This document shows, piece by piece, positions 51,381 through 58,687 of a DNA stretch of 64,000 bases (position 1 is its first letter; the number at the start of each line of letters is the position of its first letter). The DNA comes from JBCDJG01 sp038748065. Its GTDB lineage: Bacteria; Pseudomonadota; Gammaproteobacteria; Pseudomonadales; Halieaceae. The translations under genes were made by a program, and so were the position numbers. The notes beneath the pieces were generated by a model. That model searched no databases, was not told the DNA's origin, and saw nothing but the letters and a program-made list of their open reading frames with translations. The stretch lies in the NCBI GenBank assembly GCA_038748065.1, contig JBCDJG010000009.1, positions 57,707 to 121,706 on the forward strand, written 5' to 3'.

Positions 51381-52516
51381 TATCCTCGCCGTACATCGAC
51401 AACATTCAGCAGAGGGTCGCCTGCAACGTAGCGCCGCAGATTCTCGATGGCGATGACACGCGAGCGGTGATTACTCTCAGCACCTTCTGAAGAGGTGTGA
51501 GGCGTAATAATAACGTTATCCATCGACCACAGAGGGCTCGAGGAAGGCAAAGGTTCGGGGTCTGTCACATCAAGGCCGGCACCAAAGAGCTGGCCGGATT
51601 CCAGAGCTTCGATCAAGTCTGCAGTAACCGTGCTTTTTCCTCGCCCTACGGATAGAAAAATCGCGCCGGCCTTTACGCTGTCGAAAAACGCTTTATCAAA
51701 CAGAGCCGTTGTTGCGGCCGTTAACGGCAGCGCATTGGCCACAACGTCCGCTTGCTGCGCGAGTTCAAGAAGCTCATCTGAGAGACCCACGTAATCAACA
51801 AAGTCAGGACCCTCCCACGACGAATTACGCGTCGCGATCACCCGCATCCCCAGGCCACTGGCCCGACGGGCGATCTCCGTTCCGATACCCCCCAAGCCCA
51901 CAACCAAGAGCGTTTTGCCCTTCAATTCACCAAAAGTCACACCAGAGCGTAAGGATCGCTGCCACCGTCCGTCCAACTGCGCCCGATAATAGCCCGGCAG
52001 ATTCCTTGTAAGCGCTAGAAGCATTGCAATGCTATGTTCAGCGATAGCAGGCGCGGACAAGCGCTGATTGTTGCTGAAGGTGACCAGACTGGCCTGTTCC
52101 GGGCTGAAACCCTTGCATAAGTCGATACCGACGGTGTAGTTGTGAACCCAGCGCAGGCGTTTATCGGCCGCTGCCAATAAGGGCTGTGTGCAGTGGCCAA
52201 TGACAGCATCTGCGCCATCAAGCACCGCAGCATCAACGGCTAAAGGACTAACTTCGCTGAAGACAAGATCAGCCTTGCCTGCCGCCTGAATCAGGGCAGT
52301 TCGGTAGTCGTCCAGACCATCACGTATGCCGAATGGCATCCAGACGACAATCCTCTTTGGGTCCCAGCCGTCCATCTGACGAGAGGGCGCTGGCGACTCG
52401 CGCAAGCCAAGTTCGGCGATAATCGCCCTCGCCTCCTTAGACGGCTCAGTACCGGTCACCGCGCTCGAGGCGAACAACAAGAGCATAAAAATAATTCTCA
52501 CAAGCGTCGCAGGCAT
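51377..52516 (-). CDS. D-2-hydroxyacid dehydrogenase family protein with an export signal
   Basis: A 379-residue NAD-binding oxidoreductase. The catalytic fold is complete: VVGLGGIGTEIARRASGLGMRVI is the dinucleotide loop, the catalytic Arg is in LSVGRGKS, Glu in DVTDPEPLP, and His in ITPHTSSEG. The N-terminus (LVRIIFMLLLFASSAVTGTEP) is a clear signal peptide, unusual because NAD(H) is cytoplasmic. It may act outside the cytoplasm, bind another ligand, or be membrane-tethered. Divergent from the C13 peptidase gene and convergent with the CoA-transferase gene. Confidence 0.85.
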   Translation of the reverse strand: MPATLVRIIFMLLLFASSAVTGTEPSKEARAIIAELGLRESPAPSRQMDGWDPKRIVVWMPFGIRDGLDDYRTALIQAAGKADLVFSEVSPLAVDAAVLDGADAVIGHCTQPLLAAADKRLRWVHNYTVGIDLCKGFSPEQASLVTFSNNQRLSAPAIAEHSIAMLLALTRNLPGYYRAQLDGRWQRSLRSGVTFGELKGKTLLVVGLGGIGTEIARRASGLGMRVIATRNSSWEGPDFVDYVGLSDELLELAQQADVVANALPLTAATTALFDKAFFDSVKAGAIFLSVGRGKSTVTADLIEALESGQLFGAGLDVTDPEPLPSSSPLWSMDNVIITPHTSSEGAESNHRSRVIAIENLRRYVAGDPLLNVVDVRRGY

Positions 52517-52744
52517 ACTGAGTCTCCAGGCCGATTAGGGGAAGCCGCGCAATTTATCTCGATACAGCAGATAAGGAGTTTAGTTGAGTCCCTGCAGGGA
52601 ATTTACAGTATTTTGTATACTTGTTGTCTTGCGGGCTACGTCGTGCGCGCCCAGAGGCAGCGCGCTCCAGAAAGTGAAGGCCGCAGCAGGATGCGAACAC
52701 AAGTAAGATAATTGCCTCGGCCAACAAGGGACTACTTCCCAGTA
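52517..52744. other. Divergent control region before the C13 peptidase gene
   Basis: A 228-bp region with no coding frame of note. TTTTGTATAC at 52611-52620 matches the motif before the crotonase gene at 49293-49302. It lies about 100 nt before the exported dehydrogenase start on one side and about 125 nt before the peptidase start on the other. No clear terminator. Confidence 0.4.
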
Positions 52745-53725
52745 ATGCGTATAGATACGTTTCTACAGCTGATCGTTACAACCGCGGTGTTGGCCCTTGG
52801 CGGCTGCCTGCACCCGCAGAATCCTTCAGGCGCCGCTGTAGTTGACGACTGCACGCCTGAGCAGGACGCCAACTGCGGTCAAGCGGAATACCTAAGCGGC
52901 ATCTGGCGGCAGGGTCGACTGGCCAGCGATCAGCCCAAAATCGAAGGCGAGAGCTTCGAGGTAGATGTGGAAGCCGCGCTCTACACTGAATCAGCCCTAC
53001 TAACCGACGCTTTCGCAAGGCTTAATCACAGCGATCCTGAGCGCAGCGAGGTCTACTTTCTCGGCATAGCGGGGGACGGCACAGAACGGGTTTTTACGCG
53101 AGAAGTCTCTGCAATGCGCAATCACTTCGATGCCTTACACAGCCTCGAAGGGCGGAATATCAGCCTCCTTAACGACCGTACCGCCATAGGCGAGCAACCC
53201 ATGGCAACACGCACGAGCATCGCACGGTCAATTATGGCGCTGGCAAGCAAGATGGATCTGGACCAGGACATCCTGGTGCTCTATGTCAGCAGCCACGGCA
53301 GTGAGTCACATCAGATTTTACTGCGCAATCCAGCGATCGGCATCGCAGACCTGTCGGCACAGGATCTCTCGGCGATGCTGGAAAGCAGTGGCATCAAGTG
53401 GCAGGCGATCTTCGTATCCGCCTGCTTTTCCGGCGGTTTCATAGAACCGCTGAGACGAGATACCAGACTCATCATGACTGCAGCAGCCGCTGATAAGGCG
53501 TCCTTCGGCTGCTCCGATGACGCTGAGCTGACCTACTTTGGACGGGCACTACTGGCCGCCTTTGAAGAACCTGGGGACATTCAATCTGCCTTTCAGCGAA
53601 CGACGCAAATCATCACCGAACGCGAGTCTGAGGAAGGTGTGGAAGCCTCGGAACCGCAGCTGTTTATCGGCCGGGAAATGGCCTCCAAACTGGAGGAAGA
53701 GCCAGGGGTGCTTTTAAAGCCGTGA
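52745..53725 (+). CDS. C13-family (legumain/caspase-like) peptidase lipoprotein
   Basis: A 326-residue protein from ATG 52745 (MRIDTFLQLIV), which places the signal peptide correctly; an in-frame ATG at 52712 adds 11 polar residues. The lipobox is LGGC. The caspase-like alpha/beta core has catalytic His184 in LYVSSHGSES and catalytic Cys227 in FVSACFSGGF, the H-G and A-C pair of clan CD Cys peptidases. EVYFLGIAGDG and SLLNDRTA precede the core as in bacterial C13 proteins. Substrates are unknown; members cleave after Asn/Asp or act as GPI-transamidase-like enzymes in eukaryotes. It is followed by L-asparaginase. Confidence 0.85.
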   Translation: MRIDTFLQLIVTTAVLALGGCLHPQNPSGAAVVDDCTPEQDANCGQAEYLSGIWRQGRLASDQPKIEGESFEVDVEAALYTESALLTDAFARLNHSDPERSEVYFLGIAGDGTERVFTREVSAMRNHFDALHSLEGRNISLLNDRTAIGEQPMATRTSIARSIMALASKMDLDQDILVLYVSSHGSESHQILLRNPAIGIADLSAQDLSAMLESSGIKWQAIFVSACFSGGFIEPLRRDTRLIMTAAAADKASFGCSDDAELTYFGRALLAAFEEPGDIQSAFQRTTQIITERESEEGVEASEPQLFIGREMASKLEEEPGVLLKP

Positions 53726-53797
53726 GCAGCTGAAGGGCTCATAGAGCACGGGGCAGATAGCTCCGGGCAGAGGGCACAGGCTTTGCTTTACACCGGC

Positions 53798-53819
53798 AAT
53801 ATCTTTCTGCAAAGATATT
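53798..53819. promoter_or_regulatory. 9-bp palindrome upstream of the asparaginase gene
   Basis: AATATCTTT (53798-53806) and AAAGATATT (53811-53819) are perfect complements around CTGC. It lies about 40 bp before the asparaginase ATG and has no T run, so an operator is more likely than a terminator. ATATCTTT also occurs at 56335-56342, upstream of the acetamidase gene. Confidence 0.45.
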
Positions 53820-53859
53820 CGTCTATCCGGCCCATCCCCGCAGAAGCGAGGCATCCACC

Positions 53860-55017
53860 ATGAACAAACCCGACGCAAGGACACCTGGATTGACCTATCG
53901 TCAGTTATATAAGACTTTGAAAAATCGTCGCGTTGGTATCACGATCACGCTATTGATCGGCACTCTGGCAATACAAGGGTATGCGCGGGGTGAAGTCGAA
54001 AACGCACAGTCAACCGAGCTGCTACCGAAGATCGCAGTAATCGGTACTGGCGGCACTATCGCTGGCCTCTCTAACAGTGATGGCGGCTACGTGTCGGCAG
54101 AAGTTGATATCGATGCAATGCTGCAGGGTCTCACGGCAGCCCGGTCACTTGCGCAACTGACCGGGATTCAGATTTCCAATATCGGCAGCCAGGACATGAG
54201 CCACGCAGTGTGGCTGAAGCTGCTCGCGGAAGTGCAGTCCCAGGCGTCCAGTACGGACGTGGACGGCATCATCATCACTCACGGTACGGATTCCCTCGAA
54301 GAGACAGCGTTTTTCCTCAGCCACACCTACAGTGGCAGCAAGCCCGTGGTTTTGACAGCAGCGATGCGGCCAGCAGACGCGCTCAGCGCCGACGGCCCGG
54401 CCAACATTACGGACGCCATCAAAACGGCCCTGGCCTCGCGGCTCGCCGGGGGGCGTGTACTGGTCACCATGAACGGGGAGATTCATGAACCGCGCTTTGT
54501 TAGCAAGCGGCATTCCGAAAACCTCGGCGCCATTCAGTCCGTAAACGGCAGTCTTGCGGGTGAGATCGTTCATGGCTGGCCACGGTTTTACGGCCCGCAG
54601 CAGTGCCAGAAGAGAAAGTTCACGGTGCGCAAGAGCGATACCCTACCCTTCGTACCTATCGTTTACGCGCACGTAGACCTGCGTCCTGAAGTTGTCGACC
54701 TTCTGGTAGAGGCTGGCGCCCAGGGCATCGTGCTGGCAGGTTATGGCAACGGCAACACCAGCAAGCCCTTGTTGTCGGCGCTCTCTAGAGCTGGCGACGC
54801 CGGCGTTGTTATTGTTCGCAGCACCAAAGTCGGCAGCGGCTTCGTATCGAGGAATGTAGAGATCGACGACGATGACCTGGGCTTCATCGCCTCTCAGGAC
54901 CTGAGCCCACAAAAAGCGCGCGTATTACTGGCTCTATCGATTCTCAACGAGGCCAGTGCAGAAGACACCCAACGCTTCTTCTTTGACCAAGCCTGTTCAC
55001 TCGCCAACGAGCTCTAG
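53860..55017 (+). CDS. L-asparaginase (type II-like, exported)
   Basis: A 385-residue enzyme hydrolysing L-asparagine (and possibly glutamine) to aspartate and ammonia. A basic n-region and the hydrophobic segment GITITLLIGTLAIQGYA (about 26-42) form a signal sequence or anchor. Catalytic Thr66 is in IGTGGTIAGL, and the second triad is in ITHGTDSLEETAF (His141, Thr143, Asp144). GSQDMSHAVWLKL and VLTAAMRPADALSADGPANI, then VTMNGEIHEPRFVSK, are conserved. Adjacent exported acetamidase/formamidase suggests nitrogen release from amides in the periplasm. Confidence 0.92.
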   Translation: MNKPDARTPGLTYRQLYKTLKNRRVGITITLLIGTLAIQGYARGEVENAQSTELLPKIAVIGTGGTIAGLSNSDGGYVSAEVDIDAMLQGLTAARSLAQLTGIQISNIGSQDMSHAVWLKLLAEVQSQASSTDVDGIIITHGTDSLEETAFFLSHTYSGSKPVVLTAAMRPADALSADGPANITDAIKTALASRLAGGRVLVTMNGEIHEPRFVSKRHSENLGAIQSVNGSLAGEIVHGWPRFYGPQQCQKRKFTVRKSDTLPFVPIVYAHVDLRPEVVDLLVEAGAQGIVLAGYGNGNTSKPLLSALSRAGDAGVVIVRSTKVGSGFVSRNVEIDDDDLGFIASQDLSPQKARVLLALSILNEASAEDTQRFFFDQACSLANEL

Positions 55018-55019
55018 GT

Positions 55020-56291
55020 TTATGGCTGGGAGTCGCCCGGTTCGCCGATAAAAATATCCAGCGGCAAATAGGCGGCAACGCCCACGTTCGGCATATCGAC
55101 AAGTTGCGAAATACGCAAATCGACCGCCACACTGGCAATCAGATACGCCTGCACTGGCGTGTAGCCATAGGTTTCAACGATGTGATCGATCATCGCCGAT
55201 AAGGCATTTCGTGCCGCTAACCCTATATCGCCGGAGAGATTCTCAAGTGGCGGCAGCGTCGGCGAGTCGAGGTAGGCGTGACGCGGGGGAACCGAACCGG
55301 CTGGCTTCAAAGGAAAGCCGGTTACGGCATAGAATCGCGTAGAAGGAATATCCAGCAGATGGGCCGGCCCTTCAAAATGCGGGCCGCCAGCGAAGGTCAT
55401 GCCACCGCTGATGATCTCAACCGACACATCCACGTCTGCGGACATTTCCACGGCCGTACCACCGACTTCACCGTCCCCCTGTGCATAATGCAGGTCACCA
55501 ATCCCCAGTCCGCATCCGTCAATAAAACAAGGCAGGTAGATCGTAACCCCGGCACGCAGGTGCTTGATGTCGAGGTTCCCACCGTGCTCCCGAGGCGGAA
55601 TGGTTCGCAGGCACTCAGCAGGGGCGGTGCCATCGACACCACACAGAACGTCCGGGGAAGCCAGCGTTGCATCGGGCTGCAATGCAGAGCCCCCAACAGC
55701 GGCCAGCGCAGCTTCCCGGGCGAGCATCGCATTGAGCTCAAAAGGCCCCGGCAGGGTCGTGACAACACCGGGAAAGCTCCCGTTGGGTATGCGGATCCCG
55801 GGCAGGCCCTCGCTTGTGGCGTAGTTATCCTCAAGTTCCCAGAGAATCACAGCTTGCTCGTCCACCAGGTCTTGTGCAAAGCCGCCGTCGATACTGGTCC
55901 AGGCAACGCTGCCTGGATGGATAGCGTGTATAGTTACCGCCAATGCATCACCGGCCATCGCCCCCTTGATATGAACCGGTCCTGTTACGGGGTGAACTCT
56001 GGCCAGACTGAAATCACTCATCGCCAGGCTATCGGGGCCTACGCTGCCAGCGATCCCGAGTAAGTCGGCTGCATCGCGCGTCCGAAAGCGGATAATCTGC
56101 CCCGGGACAGCAAAGGCAGCGGCCGGGATTGAAGGATGCATGCGATTGAAACAGCCGGGATCTTCTCGGCAGTTCTGTCCTTTGCCACCAACCACGACCA
56201 TTTCCGGGATTGCTTCCGGGGCCTCCTCTTCAGCCAATGTTGGCGCCGACAGCGCGAACAGGAAGCACAAAGCCAGTATAAGATTTTTCAT
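55020..56291 (-). CDS. Exported acetamidase/formamidase family protein
   Basis: A 423-residue protein from ATG 56291 (MKNLILALCFLFALSAPTLA signal peptide); a GTG further upstream is less likely. The FmdA/AmdA fold is marked by HIKGAMAGDALAVTIHAIHPG, PPREHGGNLDIKHLRAGVTIYLPCF and GDLHYAQGDGEVGGTAVEMSADVDVSVEI (in parts), which carry the zinc-ligand His and acidic residues. Related enzymes hydrolyse formamide or acetamide in the cytoplasm; this one is predicted periplasmic. Convergent with asparaginase, 2 bp apart. Confidence 0.85.
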   Translation of the reverse strand: MKNLILALCFLFALSAPTLAEEEAPEAIPEMVVVGGKGQNCREDPGCFNRMHPSIPAAAFAVPGQIIRFRTRDAADLLGIAGSVGPDSLAMSDFSLARVHPVTGPVHIKGAMAGDALAVTIHAIHPGSVAWTSIDGGFAQDLVDEQAVILWELEDNYATSEGLPGIRIPNGSFPGVVTTLPGPFELNAMLAREAALAAVGGSALQPDATLASPDVLCGVDGTAPAECLRTIPPREHGGNLDIKHLRAGVTIYLPCFIDGCGLGIGDLHYAQGDGEVGGTAVEMSADVDVSVEIISGGMTFAGGPHFEGPAHLLDIPSTRFYAVTGFPLKPAGSVPPRHAYLDSPTLPPLENLSGDIGLAARNALSAMIDHIVETYGYTPVQAYLIASVAVDLRISQLVDMPNVGVAAYLPLDIFIGEPGDSQP

Positions 56292-56474
56292 AGTACCTCG
56301 CTGTTCACCCAAGAGGACTGGCCACAGGGCGCAGATATCTTTACATCAAATAATAATAGCGGATGATCACGCCCCAGGCCAATTCGCGCTGGGGCCGACG
56401 CTGTCGCTTCATCGCCCTCAATAAGTTACGCTCTTTTGCGTCATAAAAAGACCGGCTACGGAGCGGCACCTCAG

Positions 56475-57158
56475 ATGCTAACTCTCCACGGATTCTCATC
56501 CAGCAACTACTACAACGCAGTGAAGTACGTATTGCTCTACAAGGACATTCCCTTTGAGGAACACTTGATCTATGGCGGCGGCGATAAGTGGCTGGCGATC
56601 AGCCCGGTTGGCAAAATTCCGGCGCTAAGCACCGCCGACGGTCAACACTTGTCAGAAACCACCGTTATTTGCGATTTCCTTGAGGAGGTTTATCCGGCAA
56701 AGCCACTCTACCCAGCCGACCCAGTGGCCAAGGCCAAGGTGCGACAGATTATGAAAGTGACAGAGCTGTACCTCGAACTTTCGAGTCGCAGGCTGATCGC
56801 CTACGCATTTTCGGGCAAGCCAACGCCAGACAAGGTCAAAGAAGATGCCCGCCATGTCACTACGCGGGGAATAGGCGCGCTTAGGCGCTTATGCCACTTT
56901 GATCCACACATTGCTGGCAGCGAATTCACCTTGGCGGACATCTATGTACACTACTGTAATGCAGTGATCGGCTCGATCGGGGGCAAGCAGCTTGAGTGGG
57001 ATATCCTGGGGGAGATACCCGGTATGAAAGACTGGAATCGCGCGATGCGCGGTTCAGCCATTGCCCAGCGGATCGAAGCTGACCGTCGCGCCAACGAGCC
57101 TGATTTTATGGCGTATATCACAGCTTATATGGCGAAGAACACGATTCCGGGCAAGTAA
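56475..57158 (+). CDS. Glutathione S-transferase family protein
   Basis: A 227-residue cytoplasmic protein from ATG 56475; an upstream in-frame start adds only a polar stretch. The thioredoxin-like N-domain begins MLTLHGFSSSNYYNAVKYVLL, with a Ser-rich catalytic region as in Ser-type GSTs, and contains the cis-Pro loop GKIPALSTADGQHLSETTVICDFLEE (in parts, E-T for glutathione binding). The helical C-domain has FTLADIYVHY with the conserved N-capping motif. Possible roles are detoxification or isomerisation of an unknown compound. 25 bp before the Asp/Asn beta-hydroxylase gene. Confidence 0.88.
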   Translation: MLTLHGFSSSNYYNAVKYVLLYKDIPFEEHLIYGGGDKWLAISPVGKIPALSTADGQHLSETTVICDFLEEVYPAKPLYPADPVAKAKVRQIMKVTELYLELSSRRLIAYAFSGKPTPDKVKEDARHVTTRGIGALRRLCHFDPHIAGSEFTLADIYVHYCNAVIGSIGGKQLEWDILGEIPGMKDWNRAMRGSAIAQRIEADRRANEPDFMAYITAYMAKNTIPGK

Positions 57159-57183
57159 GGCACGACATGATAGACTGCCCCCT

Positions 57184-57735
57184 ATGAACATCGGTGAACC
57201 CCTCAAAGATCTCGGCTCAGTCGACATTGCTGCGTTGCAGCGCTCCATCCTGGGCCTGGAAGATAGGGTCTGGCAGGAGGAGCAGGTTCGCCAGCAGAAA
57301 TACAGCGAGGTGCACTACAACACGGAGTCGGTCCTGGTCGTGTTCTGTGATCACGAAGACTGGCCCAATATCGACGTCGTGAAAGGCAAGGGCTGGGACC
57401 GGCTGGCAGAGCTTTCGGTGCCGTTGATGCACGGCCTGATAGAACAGTACTACCAGGCCGGGGGCACCATAATTCGTGCAATGGCCGCCAAGCTGAAAGC
57501 TGGCAAGACCATCACACCGCATACTGATAATCACCCCGTTTACCACGCAGCACATCGAATCCACGTACCGATCAGCACGAATTCAAAGGTGCGTTTCATG
57601 ATCAACGGCAGGCCCCATCGTCTTGAGGTCGGCAAGGCCTACGAGTTGAACAATCAGCTCAGGCACGGTGTGATAAACGGCGGGGACGAGGACCGCATCA
57701 CCTTCATATTTGACTATATACCCGGCCCAGCCTGA
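57184..57735 (+). CDS. Aspartyl/asparaginyl beta-hydroxylase-like Fe(II)/2OG dioxygenase
   Basis: A 183-residue protein with the 2-oxoglutarate oxygenase jelly-roll core. The iron triad is His113-x-Asp115 (TPHTDNHP) and His161 (NQLRHGVINGG), with a basic residue after it (RITFIF) where 2OG is bound in the family. Substrates in this bacterial branch include free or peptide-bound Asp/Asn and lipid-linked groups. Preceded by a GST gene and followed by a beta-propeller gene by 22 bp, then by a convergent TPR-sulfotransferase, all families that often co-occur. Confidence 0.85.
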   Translation: MNIGEPLKDLGSVDIAALQRSILGLEDRVWQEEQVRQQKYSEVHYNTESVLVVFCDHEDWPNIDVVKGKGWDRLAELSVPLMHGLIEQYYQAGGTIIRAMAAKLKAGKTITPHTDNHPVYHAAHRIHVPISTNSKVRFMINGRPHRLEVGKAYELNNQLRHGVINGGDEDRITFIFDYIPGPA

Positions 57736-57757
57736 CTACCCCCGGAGCACGGTCCTT

Positions 57758-58687
57758 ATGCCAAAGTTGATAGCCAGCTCCGTTGTTCGCGGAAGCAACC
57801 AGGGCGAGAGCCACGGTGGCATTTACCTGATTGATACCGACACGGACCAGCTGCTGAATCCTGTGGACTGGAACAACGTTGACATCGACTGGGAAGGCCG
57901 CGGGTGGGACCGGGGCTTGCGCGGCATCGCTTTCCACAATGACAACATCTACGTTGCCGCGAGCGACGAGATTTTCGTCTTCAACCAGGGCTTCGAACTG
58001 GTCCAGTCTTTTCGAAACCCCTACCTCAAGCATTGCCACGAAATCAGCATTCACGGCGATCATCTGTTCATTGCCTCCACTGGTTTCGACAGCATTATCG
58101 GCCTGAATCTCAACTCCGGTCAGTTTGATTGGGGACTGCACCTGGTCTCAGACAACGGCATTTTCGGCATGCGCCGATTCGATCCACAAAGCGATAAAGG
58201 GCCACTGCTCCTCAATAAACTGCACTTGAACAGCGTGTACTGTGACCAGGGCGGCATGTACATCAGCGGCATTCGCACGGAGAACCTGCTGCGCTTCAAC
58301 GGCAAGGCCGTTGGCGTCATGGCGACACTGCCCAAGGGCGTGCACAACGCCCGGCCCTTCAGGGACGGCATTCTCTTTAACGACACCCAATCAGATGCGG
58401 TGCGCTTTGAAGCGCCGGAATCACGTAAGGCTTATCGCGTGCCGCGCTATGCGCCCCATAAGCTGACGCATACGGAGCTCGATGACACGCGCATAGCACG
58501 CCAGGGTTTCGGCAGGGGGCTCTGCGTGATTTCCGAGAACGTGATCGCCGCTGGATCCTCGCCCTCTACAGTCACACTGTACGACCTACAGGAAGACAAG
58601 CCGCAGAAGGTGGTGAACCTGTCCATGGACGTGCGCAACGCCATTCACGGGCTGGAAGAGTGGCCCTATCCGTGGCCGCAGCTCTAG
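57758..58687 (+). CDS. Beta-propeller protein of unknown function (TIGR03032/DUF4915-like)
   Basis: A 309-residue protein from ATG 57758 without a signal peptide. It contains repeated blade-like motifs, e.g. LRGIAFHNDNIYVAASDEIFVFNQ, HCHEISIHGDHLFIASTGFDSIIGLNL and LHLNSVYCDQGGMYISGI, resembling the DUF4915/TIGR03032 group found beside sulfotransferases. Probably a ligand-binding or enzymatic propeller; activity unknown. It follows the Asp/Asn hydroxylase by 22 bp and its stop overlaps that of the convergent TPR-sulfotransferase on CTAG. Confidence 0.65.
   Translation: MPKLIASSVVRGSNQGESHGGIYLIDTDTDQLLNPVDWNNVDIDWEGRGWDRGLRGIAFHNDNIYVAASDEIFVFNQGFELVQSFRNPYLKHCHEISIHGDHLFIASTGFDSIIGLNLNSGQFDWGLHLVSDNGIFGMRRFDPQSDKGPLLLNKLHLNSVYCDQGGMYISGIRTENLLRFNGKAVGVMATLPKGVHNARPFRDGILFNDTQSDAVRFEAPESRKAYRVPRYAPHKLTHTELDDTRIARQGFGRGLCVISENVIAAGSSPSTVTLYDLQEDKPQKVVNLSMDVRNAIHGLEEWPYPWPQL

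Noticed and set aside
55278..56063. A 261-codon antisense frame in the acetamidase gene
   Set aside because: It is inside a well-supported enzyme gene and lacks any domain.
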